Shown here: piece after piece, positions 12,110-24,076 of the stretch
Numbering within the stretch: the first letter of the stretch is position 1
Layout: every line of letters starts with the position of its first letter
Assembly (NCBI RefSeq): GCF_963576615.1
Contig: NC_088711.1
Location: 34,398,121 to 34,462,120 of the forward strand
Length of the DNA stretch: 64,000 bases
Reading direction: 5' to 3'
Source: Watersipora subatra
Taxonomy: Eukaryota > Bryozoa > Gymnolaemata > Cheilostomatida > Watersiporidae
Notes under the pieces: generated by a model
Database searches by the model: none
Told to the model about the DNA's origin: nothing
The model's input: the letters and a program-made list of their open reading frames with translations, nothing else
Translations under genes and position numbers: made by a program

Positions 12110-15100
12110 ATGTTTCAATATGGAAAAGGACTCGAGCAGCAAGCACCTCCTAAGCGTAGGCTCCTCAGTATTGAGGAAAGTGAAGACGTGGAGGATAGGG
12201 AAACCATGGATTTGAATAGGAATGGTATTCCTGATTACCTTGATGTGGATACGGATGGAGATGGCCTTCCAGATTACCTTGATCTGGATGATGATGGAAA
12301 TGGAGTGCTCGACGAACATGAGCAAACTTGGCGTGGTAAGTCAGTAAAAAAATTGAAAGGTCTACACTGTATATAAATCATTCTAGCCAGTGAAACAACT
12401 AAGTAGAAGTGAAATGGGAAGAAACAGAATCTTTAAATATAAGGGTATATGTGCTTTAGAAGCATGCACTATTCAGAATGGTGAACTAAAGACCACATGT
12501 TTGGCCTTGTAAAAAAAGCAACCTGCTGAAAAAATTTTGTTCCAAGCATAGGAAGTCGAGTAACGAAAACAAAGAATTTATATTGTATTACATAGGTACA
12601 ACCTCTTAAGTATTTCTAAAAGGATAGGGTGAAGATATGGTAAGAAAGGCATTTTTTGTGACAAGTTAGAGATGTATTCAACGGATCTGTACTGATGTAT
12701 TTACGAAATATGGCTGTCAAACAGTTTTAAAGGTGTCCTGGCAGCCTTAGAGTTTCATCAATCGTCTAATTTTGGTCATTAAATGTCAAATTATGTATTG
12801 TAGATGAAGTTGCTCTTCACTAAAACGTCTGAATCAATTGGTTTCTTTAATAAATAAAATGAAGCTACATATGTTATATCGGATAAATTACAAGTTTTTA
12901 TGCTGTTCACATTATGACTCTTCATGTTTGTAAATGTTTTTCATTTGTTTCGTTTTTTTAATACGTGTACAGTAATACTTGACTTACGAGTGCTCCAACG
13001 GACGAGGAACTTGAGATACGAGCCAGCTTTTAAGCAAGTTTTAGCACTAACATACGAGCCATGTTTGAGATACGAGCACGTGAGTCAGTTGCCAAGTATG
13101 CCGGAGGTGTTTTATGAGAACAGCATCACTCTGTATTTTTCAACTGCTCAGGTTATACTTTTGTACCGTGTTTTTTTTTGCGCGCGATTTTCAGTGCAGA
13201 ATTATGAGAATTAAAAGTACGGTGCGTAGACCGCAAGTTTGCCAGTACAATGAAAAATAATGGAAAGAAAAAGCAAATGATAACAATGGGTATTAAACGA
13301 AAAATTATTGTAAAATATGCGAAATGTGTATGCGTGACTGAGCTAGCTCAGCAATATGACAGAAATACATTCACAATTATCAAACAGAAGGATTATACTC
13401 AGGGCATTTAGTTTGTAAAAGGACTAACCATAGTTTCTAAACGGCGCAGCGATCTTCACGACCGCTGATGGAGAGACTGCTCAGGCATTGGATAAAAGAT
13501 AAACAATTGGCTGGTGACAGCGTAACTGAAACGATGTTTCAATAAAGGCGAAAAGGCCGGTGGTGAAAAGGCGAAAAGGCCTATGTGAAAAGGCCGGTGC
13601 TATCTATCAAAACTATAAAAATAGACTTTCGGGCAAGTTGGCTAGTGGTCGTGCATTAACCCTTTGTGACAACACCAGTGTTCGTCCTAATCGCAACATG
13701 TTGAAAAGGTGACAAAGGCAAACGTCCTTAGATAGGTTTATCTTAAAACAGACGGCTAGTCGTGAAAGCAAAACAAAGGAAAATTGGCTAACCAGCAAGA
13801 AACTTCAAACTATGAACGCCGAAGAAATTTTAATTACGTTAAGTTAAAAATGAAAGTTTGTTTTTAAGTTTGTTTTTTAAGACTTTGATAAATGCAAATT
13901 TATCAAATTCAACTGTTGTAATGAAGGATAACACTTATATCTCCCTCTCTGGCAAATGCTAGCGTTAGCTGCTACTGCATGTATTTAATTTTACATTTTA
14001 ATTAATCACATTTCCTTGCATTATTTTTTATTTGTTGCTTTTTGAAAGCATATAGTAAGTTAAGACAATAACCAACATGCTCTTTTTGTTACAATATCTA
14101 GTTTTGAGTGTTTTATTTGCATTTTGTTAGAGTATGGAAACCAATCAATATATCTTTAATTGTTCTATATATAAATAAATTGCACCAACATGCGAGTAAA
14201 TTAACAATTGAGCTTTGTCTCGGAACGCATTAAGCTCGTAAGTCGAACTATGACTGTAGTTATATTTTTTGTATAGCAAAAAATGATTAATATATCCTCA
14301 AAGAGTTCGACATGAGCCATTGTTTGGCGTTGACAGGTTTTTTATGGAAGGCGCTAATGTATTGGAGAAAAGAGTTGCAGGTCTATTGAGAACCATGCCA
14401 CAAGTGAAATATGCAAGAAAACAAAAGAACCTATGCTAATTTTATATTGAACTATATGAACTTGCTAAATGTACATAAATATTTGCGCTAGGATCTAGGT
14501 AGATAGCTCTTGAGGAATTAGACATTAATAAAATTTGGGTGAAAGTTGAATCAATGATCATTTAGAGAAAGATACAGATGGGGATGGTATACCAGATCAC
14601 CTAGATGAGGATGGAGACGGAATACCAGATCATTTAGAGAAGGATACTGATGGGGATGGTATACCAGACCACCTGGATGAGGATGATGATGGAGATGGAA
14701 TACCAGATCGTTTAGAGAAAGATACAGATAGAGATGGTATACCTGACCACCTAGATGAGGATGATGATGGAGACGGAATACCAGATCATTTAGAGAAAGA
14801 TACAGATGGGGATGGTATACCAGACCACTTAGATGAGGATGATGACGGAGATGGAATACCAGATCATTTAGATAAAGATACAGATGGGAATGGTATACCC
14901 GATCACCTGGATGAGGATGATGATGGAGATGGAATACCAGATCATTTAAAGAAAGATACAGATGGGGATGGTATACCTGACCACCTAGATGAGGATGATG
15001 ATGGAGATGGAATACCAGATCATTTAGAGAAAGATACAGATGGGGATGGTATACCAGACCACCTAGATGAGGATGATGATGGAGACGGAATACCAGATCA

Positions 15101-18100
15101 TTTAGATAAAGATACAGGTGGGGATGGTATACCAGACCACCTAGATGAGGATGATGATGGAGACGGAATACCAGATCATTTAGAGAAGGATACTGATGGG
15201 GATGGTATACCAGACCACCTGGATGAGGATGATGATGGAGACGGAATACCAGATCATTTAGAGAAAGATACAGATGGGGATGGTATACCAGACCACCTAG
15301 ATGAGGATGATGATGGAGACGGAATACCAAATCATTTAGAGAAGGATACTGATGGGGATGGTATACCAGACCACCTGGATAAGGATGATGATGGAGATGG
15401 AATACCAGATCATTTAGAGAAAGATACAGATGGGGATGGTATACCTGACCACCTGGATGAGGATGATGATGGAGATGGAATACCAGATCATTTAGATAAA
15501 GATACAGATGGGGATGGTATACCAGACCACCTAGATGAGGATGATGATGGAGACGGAATACCAGATCATTTAGAGAAAGATACTGATGGGGATGGTATAC
15601 CAGACCACCTGGATGAGGATGATGATGGAGATAGAATACCAGATCATTTAGAGAAAGATACAGATTGCGATGGTATACCTGACCACCTGGATGAGGATTA
15701 TGATGGAGATGGAATACCAGATCATTTAGAGAAAGATACAGATGGGGATGGTATACCAGATCACCTAGATGAGGATGATGATGGAGATGGAATACCAGAT
15801 CATTTAGAGAAAGATACGGATGGAGATGGTATACCTGACCACCTGGATGAAGATGATGATGGAGACGGAATACCAGATCATTTAGAGAAAGATACAGATG
15901 GGGATGGTATACCTGACCACCTGGATGAGGATGATGATGGAGATGGAATACCAGATCATTTAGATAAAGATACAGATGGGGATGGTATACCAGACCACCT
16001 AGATGAGGATGATGATGGAGACGGAATACCAGATCATTTGGAGAAAGATACTGATGAAGACGGTATACCTGACCACCTGGATGAAGATGATGATGGAGAC
16101 GGAATACCAGATCATTTAGAAAACGATAGTGATGGGGATGGTATTCCTGACCACCTGGATGAGGATGATGATGGAGATGGAATACCAGATCATTTAAAGA
16201 AAGATACTGATGGGGATGGTATACCTGATCACCTGGATGAGGATGATGATGGAGATGGAATACCAGATCATTTAGAGAAAGATGCAGATGGAGATGGTAT
16301 ACCAGACCACTTAGATGAGGATGATGATGGAGATGGAATACCAGATCATTTAGAGAAAGATACTGATGGGGATGGTATACCAGACCACCTGGATGAGGAT
16401 GATGATGGAGATGGAATACCAGATCATTTAGAGAAAGATACAGATGGGGATGGTATACCTGACCACCTAGATGAAGATGATGATGGAGATGGAATACCAG
16501 ATCATTTAAAGAAAAATACAGATGGGGATGGTATACCTGACCACCTAGATGAGGATGATGATGGAGATGGAATACCAGATCATTTAGAGAAAGATACGGA
16601 TGGAGATGGTATACCAGACCACTTAGATGAAGATGATGATGGAGATGGAATACCAGATCATTTAGAGAAAGATACAGATGGGGATGGTATACCTGATCAC
16701 CTAGATGAGGATGATGATGGAGATGGAATACCAGATCATTTAGAGAAAGATACGGATGGAGATGGTATACCTGACCACATGGATGAAGATGATGATGGAG
16801 ACGGAATACCAGATCATTTAGAAAAAGATACAGATGGAGATGGTATACCTGACCACCTGGATGAAGATGATGATGGAGACGGAATACCAGATAATTTAGA
16901 GAAAGATACAGATGGGGATGGTGTACCTGACCACCTGGATGAGGATGATGATGGAGATGGAATACCAGATCATTTAAAGAAAGATACAGATGGAGATGGT
17001 ATACCAGACCACTTAGATGAAGATGATGATGGAGATGGAATACCAGATCATTTAGAGAAAGATACAGATGGGGATGGTATACCTGATCACCTAGATGAGG
17101 ATGATGATGGAGATGGAATACCAGATCATTTAGAGAAAGATACAAATGGAGATGGTATACCTGACCACATGGATGAAGATGATGATGGAGACGGAATACC
17201 AGATCATTTAGAAAAAGATACAGATGGAGATGGTATACCTGACCACCTGGATGAAGATGATGATGGAGACGGAATACCAGATAATTTAGAGAAAGATACA
17301 GATGGGGATGGTATACCTGACCACCTGGATGAAGATGATGATGGAGATGGAACACCAGATCATTTAGAGAAAGATACAGATGGGGATGGTATACCTGACT
17401 ACCTAGATGAGGATGATGATGGAGATGGAATACCAGATCATTTAGAGAAAGATACGGATGGAGATGGTATACCAGACCACCTGGATGAGGATGATGATGG
17501 AGATGGAATACCAGATCATTTAGAGAAAGATACAGATGGGGATGGTATACCTGACCACCTAGATGAAGATGATGATGGAGACGGAATACCAGATCATTTA
17601 GAGAAAGATACAGATGGGGATGGTATACCTGATCACCTAGATGAGGATGATGATGGAGATGGAATACCAGATCATTTAGAGAAAGATACAGATGGGGATG
17701 GTATACCTGATCACCTGGATGAGGATGATGATGGAGATGAGACACCAGATCATTTAGAGAAAGATACAGATGGGGATGGTATACCTGATCACCTAGATGA
17801 GGATGATGATGGAGATGGAATACCAGATCATTTAGAGAAAGATACGGATGGAGATGGTATACCAGACCACCTGGATGAGGATGATGATGGAGATGGAATA
17901 CCAGATCATTTAGAGAAAGATACAGATGGGGATGGTATACCTGACCACCTAGATGAAGATGATGATGGAGATGGAATACCAGATCATTTAGAGAAAGATA
18001 CAGATGGGGATGGTATACCTGACCACCTAGATGAGGATGATGATGGAGATGGAATACCAGATCATTTAGAGAAAGATACAGATGGGGATGGTATACCTGA

Positions 18101-21100
18101 TCACCTAGATGAGGATGATGATGGAGATGGAATACCAGATCATTTAGAGAAAGATACGGATGGAGATGGTATACCTGACCACATGGATGAAGATGATGAT
18201 GGAGATGGAATACCAGATCATTTAGAGAAAGATACAGATGGGGATGGTATACCTGATCACCTGGATGAGGATGATGATGGAGATGGAATACCAGATCATT
18301 TGGAGAAAGATACTGATGGAGACGGTATACCTGACCACCTGGATGAAGATGATGATGGAGACGGAATACCAGATCATTTAGAAAACGATAGTGATGGGGA
18401 TGGTATACCTGACCACCTGGATGAGGATGATGATGGAGATGGAATACCAGATCATTTAGAGAAAGATGCAGATGGAGATGGTATACCAGACCACTTAGAT
18501 GAGGATGATGATGGAGACGGAATTCCAGATCATTTAGAGAAAGATACAGATGGGGATGGTATACCTGACCACCTGGATGAAGATGATGATGGAGATAGAA
18601 TACCAGATCATTTAGAGAAAGATACAGATGGGGATGGTATACCTGACCACCTGGATGAGGATGATGATGGAGACGGAATACCAGATCATTTAGAGAAAGA
18701 TACAGATGGGGATGGTATACCTGACCACCTAGATGATGATGGAGATGGAATACCAGATCATTTAAAGAAAGATACAGATGGGGATGGTATACCTGATCAC
18801 CTGGATGAGGATGATGATGGAGATGGAATACCAGATCATTTAGAGAAAGATACAGATGGGGATGGTATACCTGATCACCTGGATGAGGATGATGATGGAG
18901 ATGGAATACCAGATCATTTAGAGAAAGATACTGATGGGGATGGTATACCAGACCACCTAGATGAGGATGATGATGGAGATGGAATACCAGACCATTTAGA
19001 AAAAGATACAGATGGAGATGGTATACCAGACCACTTAGATGAGGATGATGATGGAGACGGAATACCAGATCATTTGGAGAAAGATGCAGACGGGGATGGC
19101 ATACCTGACCACCTAGATGAGGATGATGATGGAGATGGAATACCAGATCATTTAGAAAAAGATACAGATGGAGATGGTATACCAGATCACTTAGATGAGG
19201 ATGATGATGGAGACGGAATACCAGATCATTTAGAGAAAGATACAGATGGGGATGGTATACCTGACCACTTAGATGATGATGGAGATGGAATACCAGATCA
19301 TTTAGAAAGAGATGCAGATGGAAATGGTATACCAGACCACCTAGATGAGGATGATGATGGAGATGGAATACCAGATCATTTAGAGAAAGATACTGATGGG
19401 GATGGTATACCAGACCACCTGGATGAGGATGATGATGGAGATGGAATACCAGATCATTTAGAAAAAGATACAGATGGGGATGGTATACCAGACCACTTAG
19501 ATGAAGATGATGATGGAGATGGAATACTAGATCATTTAGAGAAAGATGCAGATGGGAATGGTATACCTGACCACCTGGATGAGGATGATGATGATAGAAA
19601 TGGAATACCAGATCATTTAGAGAAAGATACTGATGGGGATGGTATACCAGACCACTTAGATGAGAATGATGATGGAGACGGAATTCCAGATCATTTAGAG
19701 AAAGATACAGATGGGGATGGTATACCTGATCACCTGGATGAGGATAATGATGGAGATGGAATACCAGATCATTTAGAGAAAGATACGGATGGAGATGGTA
19801 TACCTGACCACTTAGATGAGGATGATGATGGAGATGGAATACCAGATCATTTAGATAAAGATACAGATGAGGATGGTATACCAGACCACTTAGATGAGGA
19901 TGATGATGGAGATGGAATACCAGATAATTTAGAGAAAGATACAGATGGGGATGGTATACCAGACCACTTGGATGATGATGGAGATGGAATATCAGATCAT
20001 TTAGAGAAAGATACTGATGGAGATGGTATACCTGACCACCTAGATGAGGATGATGATGGAGATGGAATACCAGATCATTTAGAGAAAGATACTGATGGGG
20101 ATGGTATACCAGATCACTTAGATGAGGATGATGATGGAGACGGAATACCAGATAATTTAGAGAAGGATACGGATGGAGATGGTATACCAGACCACCTGGA
20201 TGAAGATGATGATGGAGATGGAATACCAGATCATTTAGAGAAAGATATGGATGGGGATGGCATACCTGACCACCTAGATGAAGATGATGATGGAGATGGA
20301 ATACCAGATCATTTAGAGAAAGATACAGATGGGGATGGTATACCTGACCACCTAGATGAAGATGATGATGGAGATGGAATACCAGATCATTTAGAGAAAG
20401 ATACAGATGGGGATGGTATACCTGACCACCTAGATGAAGATGATGATGGAGATGGAATACCAGATCATTTAGAGAAAGATATGGATGGGGATGGTATACC
20501 AGATCACTCAGACGAGGATGATGATGGAGACGGAATACCAGATAATTTAGAGAAGGATACGGATGGAGATGGTATACCAGACCACCTGGATGAAGATGAT
20601 GATGGAGATGGAATACCAGATCATTTAGAGAAAGATATGGATGGGGATGGCATACCTGACCACCTAGATGAAGATGATGATGGAGATGGAATACCAGATC
20701 ATTTAGAGAAAGATACAGATGGGGATGGTATACCTGACCACTTAGATGAAGATGATGATGGAGATGGAATACCAGATAATTTAGAGAAGGATACGGATGG
20801 AGATGGTATACCTGACCACCTGGATGAAGATGATGATGGAGATGGAATACCAGATCATTTAGAGAAAGATATGGATGGGGATGGCATACCTGACCACCTA
20901 GATGAAGATGATGATGGAGATGGAATACCAGATCATTTAGAGAAAGATACAGATGGGGATGGTATACCTGACCACCTAGATGAAGATGATGATGGAGATG
21001 GAATACCAGATCATTTAGAGAAAGATACAGATGGGGATGGTATACCTGACCACCTAGATAAGGATGATGATGGAGATGGAATACCAGATCATTTAGAGAA

Positions 21101-22682
21101 AGATACAGATGGGGATGGTATACCTGATCACCTGGATGAGGATGATGATGGAGATGGAATACCAGATCATTTAGAGAAAGATACGGATGGAGATGGTATA
21201 CCTGATCACCTGGATGAAGATGATGATGGAGATGGAATACCAGATCATTTAGAGAAAGATATGGATGGGGATGGCATACCTGACCACCTGGATGAAGATG
21301 ATGATGGAGATGGAATACCAGATCATTTAGAGAAAGATACAGATGGGGATGGTATACCTGACCACCTAGATGAAGATGATGATGGAGATGGAATACCAGA
21401 TCATTTAGAGAAAGATACAGATGGGGATGGTATACCTGACCACCTAGATGAAGATGATGATGGAGATGGAATACCAGATCATTTAGAGAAAGATACAGAT
21501 GGGGATGGTATACCAGATCACTTAGATGAGGATGATGATGGAGACGGAATACCAGATAATTTAGAGAAGGATACGGATGGAGATGGTATACCAGACCACC
21601 TGGATGAAGATGATGATGGAGATGGAATACCAGATCATTTAGAGAAAGATATGGATGGGGATGGCATACCTGACCACCTAGATGAAGATGATGATGGAGA
21701 TGGAATACCAGATCATTTAGAGAAAGATACAGATGGGGATGGTATACCTGACCACTTAGATGAGGATGATGATGGAGATGGAATACCAGATCATTTAGAG
21801 AAAGATACGGATGGAGATGGTATACCTGATCACCTGGATGAAGATGATGATGGAGATGGAATACCAGATCATTTAGAGAAAGATATGGATGGGGATGGCA
21901 TACCTGACCACCTGGATGAAGATGATGATGGAGATGGAATACCAGATCATTTAGAGAAAGATACAGATGGGGATGGTATACCTGACCACCTAGATGAGGA
22001 TGATGATGGAGATGGAATACCAGATCATTTAGAGAAAGATACAGATGGGGATGGTATACCTGATCACCTGGATGAAGATGATGGAGATGGAATACCAGAT
22101 CATTTAGAGAAAGATATGGATGGGGATGGCATACCTGACCACCTGGATGAAGATGATGATGGAGATGGAATATCAGATCATTTAGAGAAAGATACTGATG
22201 GGGATGGTATACCTGATCACCTGGATGAAGATGATGATGGAGATGGAATACCAGATAATTTAGACAAAGATACAGACCAACTAGATGAGGATGAAATGGG
22301 ATGGGAAAGACTACTCATGGGAAATGGTGGCAATGCTAACAAACACGTCCGCAAAAGTAACAGAAACGGTGATACAAATTTTGATAAAGAAGGTAATGCG
22401 GAACATTTCACTTCTTCTAGCAGTAAAGCAAATGTACCATCTAGCAAAATCTCTGAACGATGTGAAAGCCTTTCTAATTCCATAACTGATGAAAGTGCAT
22501 CAGATATAGACAAAAAAACTATGGATGATGATTCTTTTATTCTTAAATTATTTGACTATGTCTCAGATTTGGTTTATGATGGACCTCCTGTTATAAAACA
22601 GCTCGTAGATGAATCCGGAACAAACGACGATCCAAGTTCACACACAGTGAAAATTCCAAAGAAACGGTGTTCGGTGAACTGA
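12110..22682 (+). CDS. Giant Asp-rich calcium-loop repeat protein
   Basis: Two coding exons are visible: 12110-12335 and 14566-22682 (donor GTAAGT, phase 1). Together they give about 2,780 residues. The first exon has a basic patch (PPKRRLL) then three diverged loops of the type [12 protein letters not shown]. The second holds about 99 units of 26 residues, each two 13-residue loops: [12 protein letters not shown] and [12 protein letters not shown]. This DxDxDGxxDxx[D/E] pattern is the metal loop of EF-hands, dockerins and thrombospondin type 3 repeats, so about 200 Ca2+ sites are predicted, with a net charge near -11 per unit. The C-terminus (about 140 residues from 22270) is non-repetitive, Ser/Asn/Asp-rich, without a membrane segment, ending CSVN. 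Frame is open throughout. No signal peptide is seen in these exons, so an upstream exon is likely missing; the ATG at 12110 lies right after a splice acceptor. Secreted or vesicular calcium buffering, matrix or biomineral roles are inference. Confidence 0.85.
12970..14256. mobile_element. Tigger/pogo-like DNA transposon in the Asp-rich gene intron
   Basis: Bounded by inverted repeats CAGTAATACTTGACTTACGA and, on the complement of the right end, CAGTCATAGTTCGACTTACG, with TA on both sides (12968-12969 and 14257-14258). TA duplication and the CAGT start are typical of Tc1/mariner-superfamily Tigger elements. It contains decayed transposase coding sequence (13250-13544) and is about 1.29 kb, shorter than a full element. 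Confidence 0.75.
13250..13544 (+). pseudogene. Decayed Tigger/CENP-B-like transposase N-terminus
   Basis: An ATG at 13250 opens a frame with [19 protein letters not shown] followed by [18 protein letters not shown], the first helix-turn-helix of Tigger/CENP-B/jerky transposases. After a stop, another frame (13462-13544) reads [15 protein letters not shown], the second CENP-B-type DNA-binding segment. A later fragment near 13720-13770 ([16 protein letters not shown]) resembles the linker of this family. Several stops and frame changes show it is dead. Confidence 0.75.
14556..22283 (+). repeat. 78-bp coding tandem array, about 99 copies
   Basis: The unit begins GATCATTTAGAGAAAGATAC and is 78 bp, so it codes 26 residues per turn. 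Rare units lack 6 bp (for example near 14605, 18735, 19275, 19970) or 3 bp (near 22075), and one near 19590 has 3 extra bases; every such change is a multiple of three. The Met variant (codon ATG after GAGAAAGAT) recurs at 20247, 20481, 20637, 20871, 21261, 21651, 21885 and 22116, nearly all at spacings that are multiples of 78 bp, showing block duplication. Copy number in an assembly of such an array may not be exact. Confidence 0.95.
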
Positions 22683-22948
22683 TAGCAATTGGCCATATCG
22701 CAATTTCCTAACCCATTATGCAATCCTAAATTCTACTATACATTGATCACTCTCTGTTAATTTGTTTAACAATATGTTCTACACCAGCCTTGCATTATTA
22801 TTCTGAAAGCCCAATAGTATAACAAAGTAGTATACTCTATTTTTGGATTTTTTGTAGAGTCAAAATCAAAGTGTGATTGACACTTAGGAGAATTAGCGAA
22901 ACTTCTTATCAGCCTATGCTTCAGTACAAATATATGTAATACATGTTT

Positions 22949-22954
22949 AATAAA
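22949..22954 (+). promoter_or_regulatory. Candidate poly(A) signal of the Asp-rich gene
   Basis: Canonical AATAAA, the first clear one after the stop codon at 22680-22682. Confidence 0.5.
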
Positions 22955-23971
22955 TTCAATGCATTCCCCAAATCTTTGTATATTAAAAGTTTTACGATGG
23001 TAAATTATAGTAATTGCATTAAAAAAGTTCGTAAGTAGAATTGCGTACTGACATATCCTCACATTTTTATAAAAAAAATTTTCGCCATAATATTTCGCAC
23101 CTTTATGGATTCAATGGCTAGCATTAATTTCCGGTTACTGTCTTTACAGTTGAAATTTATTGAAGTTGAAATCAGTTACAAATTTTTTTTAAGGATTGGC
23201 TTCTTCCTAATTATGCAAACCATTCACTATTCTGCCAGCTCTATCACTGTTTACCAATTCCACACATGTAGGATTCTATTCCTATTATAAAACATTGCTT
23301 AAAAAGAGTAAATGTTATTAAAAACAACGGTGATCATCTCAAATATAAATGAAGACTAACTAAAAATATTTATGGTAATAGCTTGGTTGCCCAGTACGCT
23401 TTGCGGTATACATATTACAATTTTCCAGTCCATAAAGAGATTTATTGCTAATTTTCTGATCTCTCGATGCTAACTGCGTGTGTACACTCATCTATACCAA
23501 AGATGTCTGAGATTAAATTGACAGCCTCTCTTAGAAATTTTTTACCAGATTGCCGACTGCTTTTAGAGATGAAAGATCAAGCTCCAGAAATTTATAAGTT
23601 TCAATGTTGTTTGCCAAATTTGACATACATTATAAGATAATGTTGGAAACCACTGAAGAACTCTGAAGGGGAATGCTGGAGTTCATAGTTGACAAAGCTA
23701 ACTTCTCATGAGTTGTTTAGTTTTATCAATTTGCTATCTCAATCGAAATTTTGCGATTGCAATAGTTGTTCATGGTAAACTTTTAACAACATGAGTTGTA
23801 TGATATTGCAAACTAGTCATAACATTTCACTCGGGACAGAATCTGTTGACTCATTGGAAAGTGATTTTCACTTGTCAATTGATAGCAAATCTGTGCCTTA
23901 TAGTAACTTATAATTTTCCTTGGTACTGGAAGCCTTCGACAGGAAACTGTTTTGGCTGTTTTAAAAATCAG

Positions 23972-24076
23972 GGTCCAGCAACATGAGGTCTCCAGCAACA
24001 TGAGGTCTCCAGCAACATGAGGTTTTCAGCAACATAAGGTCCCCAGAAACACGAGGTCTCCAGCAACACGAGCTCT
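23972..24076. repeat. 17-bp minisatellite, about six copies
   Basis: Repeats of GTCTCCAGCAACATGAG with point changes that increase toward the right end. Confidence 0.8.

Noticed and set aside
14551-17745. A 1,064-codon minus-strand open frame rich in His and Leu, antisense to the Asp-rich array
   Set aside because: It is a shadow of a 78-bp coding repeat: if one unit lacks stops in a frame, all units do. It shows no start context, signal or independent conservation, and the plus-strand frame continues far longer and joins a spliced exon.
12110-22682. Bacterial contamination or recent transfer as the source of the calcium-loop gene
   Set aside because: Similar loops occur in bacterial outer-membrane proteins, but here the gene has an intron, a Tigger element in that intron and base composition like its surroundings. 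An ancient transfer cannot be excluded.
23972-24076. Possible CRISPR-like array
   Set aside because: Units are contiguous 17-bp tandem repeats without unique spacers, in an animal genome.
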